64,000 nt of DNA from Streptomyces sp. Ru73 (GCF_002920575.1 NZ_PQSQ01000021.1:1-64000), one strand, 5' to 3'; shown: positions 1-8,684, counted from the stretch's first letter. Numbers and translations are program-made. The notes: generated by a model from the letters alone, not told the origin.

Positions 1-75
1 CCGGAGTCGGACTACGCCGACTTCGCCGCGTTCGCCGTCTCCCACAAGCGCATCGGACCCGTCGAGCACGACTGA
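1..75 (+). CDS. 3' end of an unidentified protein
   Basis: The window opens inside a reading frame that runs in frame 1 to a TGA at 73-75 and gives 24 residues ending in KRIGPVEHD. Codon third positions are almost all G or C, as expected for a real Streptomyces gene. Too little is present to assign a family. It converges on the cebR-like repressor, whose stop lies 31 bp away on the other strand. Confidence 0.55.
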   Translation, partial: PESDYADFAAFAVSHKRIGPVEHD

Positions 76-106
76 CCGGCCGCCTCGGGGCCGTCGTGCA
101 TGGCGG

Positions 107-1123
107 TCAGGAGGACTCGCGCACCACCAGCTCGGTGGGCAGGGTGATGTGCTGCCGCGGGCTGTCCGGGTCGGCGATCTCGCGCAGCAGCACCCGCGCG
201 ATGGTGGTGCCCAGCTCCTCGACGGGCTGGCGGACGGTCGTCAGCGGCGGGCTGGTGTGCCGGGCGATGAAGGAGTCGTCGAAGCCGACGACCGCCACGT
301 CCTCGGGGACGCGCCGTCCGTGTGCCCGCAGCTCGGCCAGGGCGCCCACCGCCATCACGTCGGAGGCGACGAAGAGTGCGTCGAGGCCGGGCACGCGCGC
401 CAGGAGCTCGCGTACGGCGGTCCGGCCGCCCTCCTCGGTGAAGTCCGACCGGGCCACCAGGCGCTCGTCCGGCCGCGCCCCGGCCTCCCGCAGCGCCTCC
501 TGCCAGCCCTGGAGCCGGCCACGCCCGACGTCCATGTCCATCGGCCCGGTCACCGTCGCGATGGTGGTGCGGCCCCGCTCCAGCAGGTGCCGTACGGCGG
601 CGCGGGCACCGCCCACGTTGTCGGCGTGTGCGTGGCTGAGCGACTCCTCGGGGCTGCGGCGGCCGGCCAGCACGGTGGGCAGGCCCATGCCCTCCAGCAG
701 TGCCGGCAGCGGGTCGTGCTCGTGCACCGAGGCCACCAGCACGCCGTCCACCCGGCGCTCGGCGACGGACTCGGTGAGCCGGTCGCGCTCACCCTGGTCA
801 CGGACGAGGATCAGCTGGAGCTGGGTCCTGGTGTCCGCGAGCCCGGTGCTGACGCCGCGGATGACGGCCGCGAAGTACGGCTCGGCGCCCAGCCGGGACT
901 CCGACTCCGGGATCACCAGCGCGATGGAGTTGGTCCTGCTGGTGACCAGGCCGCGGGCGACGGAGTTCGGTACGTACTTCAGCTCGGCGATCGCGGCGAG
1001 GACGGCGGCCCTGGCCTCGTCGCTGACGAGCGTGGAACCGTTGATGACCCGGGAGACCGTGGTGCGGCCGACGCCGGCGCGCGCCGCCACGGTCTTTATG
1101 GTCGGCCGCTGTCCGCCCGCCAT
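107..1123 (-). CDS. cebR: LacI-family repressor, CebR-like
   Basis: LacI/GalR-type repressor of about 338 residues. The N-terminus carries the LacI helix-turn-helix (TIKTVAARAGVGRTTVSRVI), followed by a periplasmic-binding-protein-like effector domain with the usual ISLVIPE-type opening strand and a C-terminal LTTVRQP segment. I chose ATG at 1123 (MAGGQRP) because the helix-turn-helix begins about seven residues later; an in-frame start at 1162 would only add a Gly-rich tail. It is divergent from an SBP, two permeases and a GH1 beta-glucosidase, the cebR-cebEFG-bglC arrangement known in Streptomyces, where CebR represses cellulose/cello-oligosaccharide uptake and is released by cellobiose. 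The assignment to CebR rests on gene order; the operators found here differ from the published CebR consensus in the core, so a related sugar specificity is possible. Confidence 0.75.
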   Translation of the reverse strand: MAGGQRPTIKTVAARAGVGRTTVSRVINGSTLVSDEARAAVLAAIAELKYVPNSVARGLVTSRTNSIALVIPESESRLGAEPYFAAVIRGVSTGLADTRTQLQLILVRDQGERDRLTESVAERRVDGVLVASVHEHDPLPALLEGMGLPTVLAGRRSPEESLSHAHADNVGGARAAVRHLLERGRTTIATVTGPMDMDVGRGRLQGWQEALREAGARPDERLVARSDFTEEGGRTAVRELLARVPGLDALFVASDVMAVGALAELRAHGRRVPEDVAVVGFDDSFIARHTSPPLTTVRQPVEELGTTIARVLLREIADPDSPRQHITLPTELVVRESS

Positions 1124-1251
1124 CGCGCCTCCCCCGCCGTGTCCCGTCCCCGCGCCCTTCACCAGCGCATTGTGCCAGACCCCGCGGGGTGCCCGGCCGG
1201 GTTTCGGGCGGACCGGGAGCGGAGTGCCAACTGCCTTATGTGTTCAAGTCA

Positions 1252-1280
1252 TTGACACGGGCCCCGGCTGCGGCCACTCT
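1252..1280 (+). promoter_or_regulatory. candidate promoter of cebE
   Basis: TTGACA at 1252-1257 is followed after 17 nt by CACTCT (1275-1280). The -35 is perfect, the -10 poor. It lies just upstream of the two operators, so repressor bound there would block initiation or early elongation toward cebE. Confidence 0.4.
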
Positions 1281-1293
1281 TCCGGAACACCGG

Positions 1294-1307
1294 TGGGCAC
1301 GTTCCCA
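1294..1307. promoter_or_regulatory. LacI-type operator 1 (CebR box-like)
   Basis: TGGGCACGTTCCCA, a near-perfect 14-bp palindrome with a central CG step as in LacI-family operators. The known CebR box is TGGGAGCGCTCCCA; the outer TGGG and CCCA are kept and the core is ACGT rather than GCGC. It is between the cebR-like gene and cebE. Confidence 0.75.
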
Positions 1308-1325
1308 GTGGCTGGCTGCCGCGAA

Positions 1326-1339
1326 TGGGAACGTACCCA
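1326..1339. promoter_or_regulatory. LacI-type operator 2 (CebR box-like)
   Basis: TGGGAACGTACCCA, a second 14-bp palindrome with the same ACGT core, 32 bp centre to centre from the first (about three helical turns). It ends 30 bp before the cebE start codon. Confidence 0.75.
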
Positions 1340-1369
1340 CTTCGCCATGGACCCGGGAGGGGAATAACG

Positions 1370-2680
1370 GTGAGCGTTCGGAAAACGATGGCAAGGAGAT
1401 CCGTGGCCGTGGTGGCGGCCACGGCCGCGCTGGCCCTGGTCGCCGGCTGCGGCAGCAGCGACGACGGCGGCACCGGCGGCGGCGTGAAGGACGGCAAGGT
1501 CACCATCACCATGGGCCTGTACGGCGTCATGGGCTTCAAGGAGACCGGCCTGCTGGAGCGCTACGAGAAGGACCACCCGAACGTCACCATCAAGGCGGAG
1601 ATAGCCGGTGACGAGCAGACCTACTACACCGCGCTGCAGACCCATCTCGCGGCGGGCAGCGGCCTGAAGGACATCCAGGGCATCGAAGTGGGGCGCGCCA
1701 AGGAGCTCGTGGACACCCGGGCCGACAAGTTCGCCGACCTCTCCAAGGTCCCCGGAACCGGTCATTTCCTGCCCTGGAAGCAGAACCAGGTCACCACCGC
1801 CGACAAGAAGGTCATCGGCCTCGGCACGGACATCGGCCCGATGGCCGTCTGCTACCGCAAGGACATGTTCGCCAAGGCGGGGCTGCCCACCGACCGCGAG
1901 AAGGTCGCCGCGCTGTGGGCGGGCGACTGGTCGAAGTACGTCGAGGCGGGGCGGAAGTTCAAGGCCGGCTACAAGGGCAAGGGCGTGGCCTTCATGGACA
2001 CCGCCAGCGGCCTGTTCAACGCCATGATCTACGGCAGCCCGCAGCAGTTCTACGACACGAAGGGCGAGCTGATCTACCAGGACAACCCGGTGGTCACCGG
2101 CGCCTGGGACCTGGCGGCGAAGGCCGGTTCCGCGGGGCTGACCGCCAAGCTGCGCCAGTTCCAGCCCGGCTGGGACCCCGGCCTGGCCAACAGCACGTTC
2201 GCCACGACGGTGTGCCCGGCGTGGATGCTGGCCCACATCAGCGAGAAGGCGGGCCCGCAGAACAAGGGCAAGTGGGACGTGGCCAAGGCCCCCAAGGGCG
2301 CCAACTGGGGCGGTTCGTTCCTCGGCGTGATGGAGCAGAGCCCGGTCAAGGAGGAGGCGAAGAAGCTGGTCGCCTGGCTCACGGCACCGGAGCAGCAGGC
2401 GTACCTCTTCGAGAAGCTCGGCAACTTCCCGTCCTCGGAGAAGGCGCTGAAGGCGTCCGAGGTGGCCGGCGCCAAGTCCGAGTACTTCAGCGGGGCGCCC
2501 ATCGGGAAGATCTTCGGCGCGGCCGCCCGGGAGATCCCCGACAAGCAGGTGCTCGGCCGCAAGGACGGCACGATCAAGGACATCTTCCAGCAGGGCCTGT
2601 CGCTCGTCGAGGCACAGGGCAAGAGCAAGGAAGCGGCCTGGAAGACCACCACCGACCGCATCCAGAAGGCCGCCGGCTGA
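1370..2680 (+). CDS. cebE: sugar-binding lipoprotein, CebE-like
   Basis: Family 1 extracellular solute-binding lipoprotein, 436 residues, of a carbohydrate ABC importer; by locus it should bind cellobiose or cello-oligosaccharides. The N-terminus has basic residues (RKTMARR), a hydrophobic stretch and a lipobox LVAGC with the lipidated Cys near residue 27, followed by a Gly/Ser linker. I chose GTG at 1370 because GGGAGGGG lies just upstream; the same frame stays open to 1325 but that start would run through operator 2. ATG at 1388 is an alternative. cebF follows after 33 bp with its own ribosome-binding site. The ATPase is not in this locus, fitting Streptomyces importers that share the multitask ATPase MsiK. 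Confidence 0.8.
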   Translation: MSVRKTMARRSVAVVAATAALALVAGCGSSDDGGTGGGVKDGKVTITMGLYGVMGFKETGLLERYEKDHPNVTIKAEIAGDEQTYYTALQTHLAAGSGLKDIQGIEVGRAKELVDTRADKFADLSKVPGTGHFLPWKQNQVTTADKKVIGLGTDIGPMAVCYRKDMFAKAGLPTDREKVAALWAGDWSKYVEAGRKFKAGYKGKGVAFMDTASGLFNAMIYGSPQQFYDTKGELIYQDNPVVTGAWDLAAKAGSAGLTAKLRQFQPGWDPGLANSTFATTVCPAWMLAHISEKAGPQNKGKWDVAKAPKGANWGGSFLGVMEQSPVKEEAKKLVAWLTAPEQQAYLFEKLGNFPSSEKALKASEVAGAKSEYFSGAPIGKIFGAAAREIPDKQVLGRKDGTIKDIFQQGLSLVEAQGKSKEAAWKTTTDRIQKAAG

Positions 2681-2713
2681 CCGCCGGGCACCGACCGACA
2701 CAGGAGGATCCCG

Positions 2714-3676
2714 GTGGCCCTGCAGACCTTCCGGCGGCACACGTTCTGGCACCGGCTGGACGTGCGCGGCGCGCCGTACGCGTTCGTCGCCCCGTTCTTC
2801 GTCGTCTTCGCCGCGTTCAGCTTCTATCCCCTGCTCTACACCGCGTGGATCTCGCTGCACCGGGTGGAGCTGTCCTCGCTGGACCTCATGGAGTGGGTGG
2901 GCTTCGACAACTACGTGGCGCTGTGGCAGGACGAGCGCTTCTGGAACGCGCTCGCCAACACCTTCACGCTCGGCGTGGTCTCCACCGTCCCGCAGCTGCT
3001 GATGGCGCTGGGGCTGGCGCACCTGCTCCACTACCGGCTGCGCGGCTCGGTGTTCTTCCGGGTCGCGGCGCTGACGCCGTACGCGACGTCGGTGGGCGCG
3101 GCGGCGCTGGTGTTCACGATGCTCTTCGAGCGCGACTTCGGCATGATCAACTGGCTGCTGGGGCTGGTCGGTCTGGACCCGGTCAACTGGGAGAACGACA
3201 AGTGGGCGGCGCAGCTCGCCATCTCCTCGATCGTCATCTGGCGCTGGACGGGCTACAACGCGCTGCTGTACCTGGCGGCGATGCAGGCCGTGCCGGCGGA
3301 GCGGTACGAGGCGGCGGCGCTGGACGGCGCCTCGCGCTGGCAGCAGTTCCGCATGGTCACGGTGCCCGGCATCCGGTCCACCGTCGTCTTCACCATCGTG
3401 CTGTCCACGATCGGCGCGACCCAGCTCTTCGGTGAGCCGCTGATCTTCGGCCAGGGCCCGAACGGCATCACGGGCGGCGCCGACAACCAGTACCAGACGC
3501 TGGGTCTGCTTCTGTACGAGGAGGGCTGGAAGAACTACCAGATGGGGCGCGCGGCGACCATCGCCTGGGCGATGTTCCTGCTGCTGGTCCTGATTTTCCT
3601 CGGCCAGCGCGTCGTCCGGCGCCTGACCTCCCGTGCGGCCGCTGCCCGGCCCGTCCTGTCCAGGAGCGGCACGTGA
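2714..3676 (+). CDS. cebF: sugar ABC transporter permease, CebF-like
   Basis: Inner-membrane permease of 320 residues in the MalF-like class (binding-protein-dependent transport family). About six membrane segments are visible, and the cytoplasmic EAA loop reads [17 protein letters not shown], the contact site for the ATPase. The GTG start at 2714 has AGGAGG nine bases upstream. Its stop overlaps the GTG of the next permease (GTGA), which implies translational coupling. Together with CebE and CebG it should form the import channel. Confidence 0.85.
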   Translation: MALQTFRRHTFWHRLDVRGAPYAFVAPFFVVFAAFSFYPLLYTAWISLHRVELSSLDLMEWVGFDNYVALWQDERFWNALANTFTLGVVSTVPQLLMALGLAHLLHYRLRGSVFFRVAALTPYATSVGAAALVFTMLFERDFGMINWLLGLVGLDPVNWENDKWAAQLAISSIVIWRWTGYNALLYLAAMQAVPAERYEAAALDGASRWQQFRMVTVPGIRSTVVFTIVLSTIGATQLFGEPLIFGQGPNGITGGADNQYQTLGLLLYEEGWKNYQMGRAATIAWAMFLLLVLIFLGQRVVRRLTSRAAAARPVLSRSGT

Positions 3677-4605
3677 CCACCACCGACAGTCTCCAGGTCC
3701 CGGCGGCGGGGCGGCGCCCCGCAGCACCGGCGGGCCGTACGCGTCCTCCCGCGCGCCGCCGGCTGTCCCTGCGGCCCGCCGCCGGGCGCCAGCACCACGC
3801 CGGGCCCGTCGCCTACGTCCTGCTGGGCATCGCCACCCTCGCCTCGCTGTTCCCGCTGTACTGGACGATGGTGGCGGCCTCCAGCGACAACACCCGGGTC
3901 TCGCAGACCCCGCCGCCGTTCCTGCCGGGCCCGCACCTCTTCGAGAACCTGGGCAAGGCGTGGCGGGACGCGGCGCTGGGCAAGGCCATGACGAACAGCC
4001 TGATCGTGGCCGGCGTCATCGCGCTGTCCACCGTGCTGTTCGCGACCCTGGCCGGCTTCGCCTTCGCCAAGCTCCGCTTCCGGGGGCGCAACGTCCTGCT
4101 CATGCTGGTGATCGGCACGATGATGGTGCCGCCGCAGCTGGGCGTCGTACCGCTGTTCATGATGATGAGCGACCTGGGCTGGGGCCAGCAGCTGCCGGCG
4201 GTCATCTTCCCCACCCTGGTCAGCGCGGTCGGCGTGTTCTTCATGCGGCAGTACCTGGCGGAGGCGCTGCCGGACGAGCTGGTCGAGGCCGGCCGGGTGG
4301 ACGGCGCGCACTCGCTCCGCATCTTCTGGAGCATCGTGCTGCCGGTCGCCCGGCCCGCGATGGCGGTCCTCTTCATGATCACGTTCGTGCACGCGTGGAA
4401 CGACTTCTTCTGGCCGTTCATCGCGCTGGACATGACCAATCCGACGGTCCCGGTGGCGCTGACCCAGCTCAGCGCCGGCTACGTCCGCGACCAGTCGCTG
4501 ATCATGGCGGGCGCGCTGCTCGGCACGCTGCCCCTGCTGGCGATGTTCGTCGTCTTCGGCCGCCAGATCGTGGGCGGCATCATGCAGGGCGCGGTGAAGG
4601 GATGA
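3673..4605 (+). CDS. cebG: sugar ABC transporter permease, CebG-like
   Basis: Second permease, 310 residues, MalG-like class. After a roughly 40-residue Arg/Pro-rich cytoplasmic N-terminus the protein has about six membrane helices and an EAA loop ([18 protein letters not shown]). It starts with GTG inside the end of cebF and its own stop overlaps the ATG of the beta-glucosidase, so cebFG-bglC are coupled. It partners CebF. Confidence 0.85.
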   Translation: MTTTDSLQVPAAGRRPAAPAGRTRPPARRRLSLRPAAGRQHHAGPVAYVLLGIATLASLFPLYWTMVAASSDNTRVSQTPPPFLPGPHLFENLGKAWRDAALGKAMTNSLIVAGVIALSTVLFATLAGFAFAKLRFRGRNVLLMLVIGTMMVPPQLGVVPLFMMMSDLGWGQQLPAVIFPTLVSAVGVFFMRQYLAEALPDELVEAGRVDGAHSLRIFWSIVLPVARPAMAVLFMITFVHAWNDFFWPFIALDMTNPTVPVALTQLSAGYVRDQSLIMAGALLGTLPLLAMFVVFGRQIVGGIMQGAVKG

Positions 4606-6119
4606 CCGCTCCTTCCGACTCCCCCGCTTCCGTATCCGTACCGGAAAGGACCCCCTTGACCACCGCATCGCACACCGTCGCCACCGAAGCGCGGCCCGCG
4701 GCCGCCCGTACGTTCCCGCCCGGCTTCCTGTGGGGCACGGCCACCGCCGCCTACCAGATCGAGGGCGCGGCGGCGGAGGACGGCCGGACGCCGTCCATCT
4801 GGGACACCTTCGCGCGCACGCCGGGCAAGGTGCGCAACGGCGACACCGGTGACATCGCCACGGACCACTACCACCGCTGGCGCGAGGACGTCGCGCTCAT
4901 GGCGGACCTGGGCGTGGGCGCGTACCGCTTCTCGCTGTCCTGGCCCCGGGTGCAGCCCACCGGGCGCGGACCGGCCGTGCAGAAGGGCCTGGACTTCTAC
5001 CGGCGGCTCACCGACGAGCTGCTGGAGAAGGGCATCCAGCCGGTCGTCACGCTGTACCACTGGGACCTGCCGCAGGAGCTGGAGGACGCGGGCGGCTGGC
5101 CGGAGCGGGCCACCACCGACCGGTTCGCGGAGTACGCGGCACTGGCCGTGGAGGCGCTGGGCGACCGGGTCCGCACCTGGACCACGCTCAACGAGCCGTG
5201 GTGCAGCGCGTTCCTCGGCCACGCCTCCGGGGTGCACGCGCCGGGCCGTACCGACCCGGTGGCCGCGCTGCGGGCCGCACACCACCTCAACCTCGCGCAC
5301 GGCAAGGCCGTCCAGGCGCTGCGGGCCGGGCTGCCGGACGAGGCGGACGTCTCGATCACGCTCAACCTGCACCATGTGCGTGCCCGTACCGACGGCCCGC
5401 GGGACGCGGACGCGGCGCGCCGCATCGACGCGCTGGCCAACCGGGTGTTCACCGGGCCGCTGCTGCACGGTGCCTACCCCGCCGACCTGCTGGCCGACAC
5501 GGCGCGGCTGACGGACTGGTCCTTCGTGCGGGACGGTGACACCGCGGTGATCCGCCAGCCGCTGGACTTCCTCGGCGTCAACTACTACACGCCGACGCTG
5601 GTGTCAGCGGCGGACGGGACGACGGCGGACCACTCCTTCGACGGTCACGGCGCCAGTGGGCACAGCCCGTGGCCGGGCGCCGACGACGTGGTCTTCCACC
5701 GGCCGCCGGGGCGGACGACGGCGATGGGCTGGGCGGTCGATCCGAGCGGCCTGTACGACCTGCTGCTGCGGGTGAAGGGGGACGTGCCCGACCTGCCGCT
5801 GATGATCACGGAGAACGGCGTGGCGTGCGACGACTACGCCGACCCCGGCGGCACGGTGCGCGACCCGGACCGGATCGCGTACCTGCACGGCCACCTGGCG
5901 GCCGTGCACCGCGCGATCGAGGCCGGTGTCGACGTGCGCGGCTACTTCCTGTGGTCGCTGCTGGACAACTTCGAGTGGGGGTACGGCTACAGCAAGCGGT
6001 TCGGCGCGGTGTACGTGGACTATCCGACGGGCCGACGCATCCCGAAGGCGAGCGCTCACTGGTACGCGGACGTGGCCCGCGCGAACGCGCTCCCGGAGGA
6101 GGCCGGGGCGGAGGACTGA
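4602..6119 (+). CDS. bglC: GH1 beta-glucosidase, BglC-like
   Basis: Glycoside hydrolase family 1 enzyme, 505 residues from ATG 4602, expected to split imported cellobiose into glucose in the cytoplasm; no signal peptide is present. The family opening [14 protein letters not shown] is present, the acid/base Glu is in TLNEPW (about residue 198) and the nucleophile Glu in ITENG (about residue 404), with the late motif [19 protein letters not shown] 4602 overlaps the cebG stop (ATGA). A TTG at 4656 with GGAAAGGA upstream is an in-frame alternative that would remove 18 poorly conserved residues. Gene order and start overlap make it the last gene of the ceb operon. Confidence 0.88.
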   Translation: MTAPSDSPASVSVPERTPLTTASHTVATEARPAAARTFPPGFLWGTATAAYQIEGAAAEDGRTPSIWDTFARTPGKVRNGDTGDIATDHYHRWREDVALMADLGVGAYRFSLSWPRVQPTGRGPAVQKGLDFYRRLTDELLEKGIQPVVTLYHWDLPQELEDAGGWPERATTDRFAEYAALAVEALGDRVRTWTTLNEPWCSAFLGHASGVHAPGRTDPVAALRAAHHLNLAHGKAVQALRAGLPDEADVSITLNLHHVRARTDGPRDADAARRIDALANRVFTGPLLHGAYPADLLADTARLTDWSFVRDGDTAVIRQPLDFLGVNYYTPTLVSAADGTTADHSFDGHGASGHSPWPGADDVVFHRPPGRTTAMGWAVDPSGLYDLLLRVKGDVPDLPLMITENGVACDDYADPGGTVRDPDRIAYLHGHLAAVHRAIEAGVDVRGYFLWSLLDNFEWGYGYSKRFGAVYVDYPTGRRIPKASAHWYADVARANALPEEAGAED

Positions 6120-6133
6120 CTCGCGGCGCGCCG

Positions 6134-6163
6134 GGGCCCGTGGCGTCACCACGGCACGGGCCC
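6134..6163. terminator. bidirectional terminator hairpin after bglC
   Basis: GGGCCCGTG (6134-6142) pairs perfectly with CACGGGCCC (6155-6163) around a 12-nt loop, between the convergent bglC and the small partner gene of the TNT protein. Confidence 0.7.
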
Positions 6164-6397
6164 TCAGGTCAGCAGCGTGAGCAGATGCGCGCAGGCGGCC
6201 GCCTCGTCCGGGTGCCGGGCGAGGGGCTCGTACCTGCCGCGTTCGTACGTGCCGGTCTCCCACGCCCCGTCCGGCGTCCTGCGCAGGTACAGGAAGTCGG
6301 GGGGCGTGGGGGCCGGCTCGTGGACGCCTTCGATGTAGTAGTGGCCGTCGGCGACCCCGGCGGCGCGCAGCGCCGACCGCAGTTCTCGCCGGTCCAT
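6164..6397 (-). CDS. small protein downstream of TNT toxin, candidate immunity protein
   Basis: A 77-residue acidic cytoplasmic-type protein with no signal peptide and no recognised catalytic motif. It has many aromatic and acidic residues (GHYYIEGVHEPAP, PPDFLYLRR, ETGTYERGRYEPLARH). The ATG at 6397 has GGAGGGGAC just upstream. It follows the TNT-domain gene on the same strand with a 28-bp gap, so the two are probably cotranscribed. Small genes immediately after polymorphic toxin genes often encode the neutralising partner; that this one does so is an inference from position, size and the absence of a signal peptide. It does not look like the mycobacterial immunity factor IFT, which is about twice as long. 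Confidence 0.6.
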   Translation of the reverse strand: MDRRELRSALRAAGVADGHYYIEGVHEPAPTPPDFLYLRRTPDGAWETGTYERGRYEPLARHPDEAAACAHLLTLLT

Positions 6398-6425
6398 GGC
6401 GTCCCCTCCGGCGGTCCTGTCCGGG

Positions 6426-7109
6426 CTACGCGTCGCTGCGCGCGAGGTACCGGTGGTCGACCAGCCACTTGACGTTGAGCCGCTGGCCCTGGCCCGGGTC
6501 GAGGAACACCGCGTCCAGCTTGATCTGCTGGCCGCCGCCGGGCTGTTCGAACCAGGGTGCGATGCTGCCCTGCCACACCCAGAACGGCTTGATCACCTTG
6601 TACGTGTGGTAGTCGCAGGGCGCGGCCGGCTCGCGGGTGTTGAGGTTCTGCGGGGGCAGGGCCCGCTCGGCGTACGGGTCGCCGGCCGGCGCCAGGTAGC
6701 CGCCGAACTCGGAGCCGAAGCGGTCCAGCCGCTGGCCGGTGCGCAGCTTCGTGGGCTCCTTGTCCACCTCGCCGTTGACCTGGGCGAAGCCGTCGTTGGG
6801 CGGGTACTTCCAGCCGCCGGAGTCCGCGGGGCCCTGCCAGTACTTCTTGAGGAAGGCGCCGGGCGAGAGGGAACCGGTCCGCTGGTACCCCTTGAGCAGC
6901 GGGCCCACCGGCGCCAGCCGCTTGTTCGGCAGCCACTGGGGGCCGAGCCGCGCGTCACCCTGGAACTTGCCGGTGCAGGGCTGATGGCGGGCGGCGGAGG
7001 CGGCCGGGCGCTCCTTGTCCTGCTGCTGCGGTGCCGCGCTCGCGGCGGGGGCCGCCGCCAGCCCGGCGGCGAGGCCGAGTGCGGCGAGCACGGTACGAAG
7101 ACGGTTCAC
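6426..7109 (-). CDS. secreted TNT-domain protein (NAD+ glycohydrolase-type toxin)
   Basis: Secreted protein of 227 residues. A Sec signal peptide (residues 1 to about 26, ending ASA-AP) precedes a short linker and then a domain that matches the tuberculosis necrotizing toxin family: LDRFGSEFGGYLAPAG near residue 127, ERALPPQNL, YHTYKVIKPF, and IAPWFEQPGGGQQIKL toward the C-terminus. In CpnT of M. tuberculosis this domain hydrolyses NAD+ and NADP+; the Gln in the GGGQQ segment may be the conserved catalytic Gln. Unlike CpnT there is no channel or WXG module, so the protein is probably exported by Sec alone. The start is GTG at 7109 with GAGGAG upstream. The next gene may encode its immunity protein. 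Confidence 0.8.
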   Translation of the reverse strand: MNRLRTVLAALGLAAGLAAAPAASAAPQQQDKERPAASAARHQPCTGKFQGDARLGPQWLPNKRLAPVGPLLKGYQRTGSLSPGAFLKKYWQGPADSGGWKYPPNDGFAQVNGEVDKEPTKLRTGQRLDRFGSEFGGYLAPAGDPYAERALPPQNLNTREPAAPCDYHTYKVIKPFWVWQGSIAPWFEQPGGGQQIKLDAVFLDPGQGQRLNVKWLVDHRYLARSDA

Positions 7110-7299
7110 TCAGGGTTCTCCTCGTGCGGACCTGGTGCGTGCCGAGGGCGCGCCGGCCGGCGGCACGCGGGGTCGCACGCCGCCGGCCGGCTGCTGATAC
7201 GCCATCAGCTCTGGGCTTTCCGCACGGTAACCGTTCGGTCACGCGGAGCGGTAGCGGGCCGGGCCGATTTCCGGCCACCGCCGGGGCCGGTACGCATGC

Positions 7300-7334
7300 C
7301 GGCAGGGGGCCGCCGTCCGGTCGGCCCCCTGCCG
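7300..7334 (-). terminator. terminator of the 118-residue secreted protein gene
   Basis: CGGCAGGGGGCC (7300-7311) and GGCCCCCTGCCG (7323-7334) form a perfect 12-bp stem with an 11-nt loop, about 50 bp beyond the stop of the gene at 7388-7744. The rest of the 7110-7387 gap is the upstream region of the TNT gene, in which I see no confident promoter. Confidence 0.75.
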
Positions 7335-7387
7335 TGGGGGTGGTGCGTTTCGTACGGGCGTTCCCCGTCCGGCCGTGGCCGGGAGGG

Positions 7388-7744
7388 TCAGAGGCCCAGC
7401 AGCCCCAGTCCGAGGAGGCCGCCCTTGCCGCCGCCACCGAGGAGACCGCTGTTGCCCTTCTGCGGGGTCTCGCCCTTGGTCGCGTCGTCCTGCGGCATGC
7501 CGCCCTGGCCGGGCTGGAGACCCGGCATGCCGTTCGGGTCCTCACCCTGGGCAGGGCCCTGCGGCTGTGGCTGCGGGTCACCCGGGACGCTCGCCGGGGC
7601 GTTGACGGGGTCCTCGTCACCGATGTCGGCGGACTGGACGGTGCCGGCGCCGGAGGCCGGCGCGTGAGCGGCGGCCAGCGGGGCGCCGAAGAGGACGATC
7701 ATGGAGGCGGCGGCTGCCGCACCTGCCGCGAGTCGGGTACGCAC
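7388..7744 (-). CDS. small secreted Pro/Gly-rich protein
   Basis: 118 residues with a Sec-type signal peptide (Ala-rich core, cleavage near LAAAHA), then a Pro/Gln/Gly/Asp-rich low-complexity middle (about residues 45-95) and a Leu/Gly tail (GGLLGLGLLGL) at the extreme C-terminus. No cysteines and no catalytic domain are seen, and it is not a chaplin because the chaplin Cys pair and GNT motifs are absent. The Leu/Gly tail could self-associate or contact the membrane. GTG start at 7744 with GGGAGAG upstream. Function unknown. Confidence 0.6.
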   Translation of the reverse strand: MRTRLAAGAAAAASMIVLFGAPLAAAHAPASGAGTVQSADIGDEDPVNAPASVPGDPQPQPQGPAQGEDPNGMPGLQPGQGGMPQDDATKGETPQKGNSGLLGGGGKGGLLGLGLLGL

Positions 7745-8024
7745 GGTGCTCTCTCCCTCGCATCATGGATGTGACGTGTCCGTCCTTCCGCGCCGCGCCG
7801 CATGGCTAACGGAGCTTCACCCGACTACCGGACGGCGGGTCACTGAATCGCACGGTGACCGAGGTGGCGACGGGTCGTTGAGCCATGAGGGTGCGTGAGG
7901 TGGCTCACGGGAAAGAGGGGGCATCGGCCGCGTGGGGCTGGGTACGAGGCCCCGAGATCGCCGAGCGGGATACCGGTATGAAAGGGTGGAATCTCGGCGA
8001 AACGCAACACCGAAAGGAGCCGCC

Positions 8025-8102
8025 ATGTCGTCCAAGCGCCGCCGCAAGAAGAAGGCACGTCGCAAGAACGGTGCCAACCACGGCAGCCGTCCCCAGTCCT
8101 GA
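8025..8102 (+). CDS. ribosomal protein bL37-type (25 residues)
   Basis: A 25-codon ORF, ATG 8025 to TGA 8102, reading MSSKRRRKKK then ARRKNGANHGSRPQS. The layout, a run of Arg/Lys followed by GANHG and RP, matches the actinobacterial 50S subunit protein bL37, which is about 24 residues long and binds 23S rRNA. AAAGGAG lies eight bases before the ATG and a strong hairpin follows the stop, so it is an independent transcription unit rather than a chance ORF. The 280-bp upstream region (7745-8024) holds no other gene and presumably its promoter. Confidence 0.78.
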   Translation: MSSKRRRKKKARRKNGANHGSRPQS

Positions 8103-8121
8103 AGGACGGGAACGCGCGAGG

Positions 8122-8152
8122 AAGGCCGGTGGCGCCATGGTCCACCGGCCTT
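8122..8152. terminator. terminator after the bL37-type gene
   Basis: AAGGCCGGTGG (8122-8132) and CCACCGGCCTT (8142-8152) make a perfect 11-bp stem with a 9-nt loop, ending in a short T run. It lies between the convergent bL37-type gene and the DUF3224 gene and may serve both. Confidence 0.8.
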
Positions 8153-8189
8153 TCCGCATGTCCGGGGCCGGCGACGGCCGGCCCCGAGG

Positions 8190-8597
8190 TCAGTCCAGCA
8201 CGTACGCGAAGGTGTACGGGACGGACCGCGCCCCGTGCACGGCGGTGAAGCCGCCGGTGCCGCGCAGCCCGGCCAGCTCGCCGGTGGCGGTCCCCGGCAC
8301 GACCTCGAAGGTGCAGTGCACGGTCCCGTCGGCGTCGAACGAGCCGCGCTCCTCCACGACGAAGGTGCCCTCCCGGCCGTCGAGGCTGCCGGTCAGCACC
8401 TCCATCCCCGTGAACGTCCCGGTCTTCTCCGTCCCGTAGACGATGGTGTACTCGCACGTCGTCCCCGCGGCGCTGATGCCGCCGGAGAAGGAGTTGGTGA
8501 CGGAGGCGTGCGCGAGCTTCGGGTGTGCCTCGCCCGGACTGACGGTGCGCTCCTCCCAGTCGGCGTAGGTGAAGTGGCCGGAGGTCTGTACGGGCAT
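8190..8597 (-). CDS. DUF3224 family protein
   Basis: 135 residues, cytoplasmic, matching DUF3224: SGHFTYADWEE at the start, repeated short beta-strands and LRGTGGFTAVHG near the end, suggesting a single beta-barrel like allene oxide cyclase-type folds. No catalytic residues are known to me for this family. I chose ATG 8597 (MPVQTSG), since upstream sequence in this frame would run through the palindromic operator. Divergent from the WYL regulator at 8698 with an operator centred in the 100-bp gap, so it is likely that regulator's target. Confidence 0.75.
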   Translation of the reverse strand: MPVQTSGHFTYADWEERTVSPGEAHPKLAHASVTNSFSGGISAAGTTCEYTIVYGTEKTGTFTGMEVLTGSLDGREGTFVVEERGSFDADGTVHCTFEVVPGTATGELAGLRGTGGFTAVHGARSVPYTFAYVLD

Positions 8598-8655
8598 GGC
8601 CGCCCTCTCGATCGGTCGCACGGCTCGTCCGCGCGGTCTGCGCCCAGCTTCGCGC

Positions 8656-8684
8656 CCGTACCTGACACCTCCTGTCAGGTACGG
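8656..8684. promoter_or_regulatory. 12-bp-arm palindromic operator and promoter of the WYL regulator
   Basis: CCGTACCTGACA (8656-8667) and TGTCAGGTACGG (8673-8684) are perfect inverted repeats around CCTCC. CTGACA inside the left arm (8662-8667) can serve as a -35 for CACAAT (8686-8691), which ends 6 nt before the ATG at 8698, so the operator covers the -35 and spacer of a leaderless promoter. Autoregulation and control of the DUF3224 gene are the likely roles. Confidence 0.8.
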
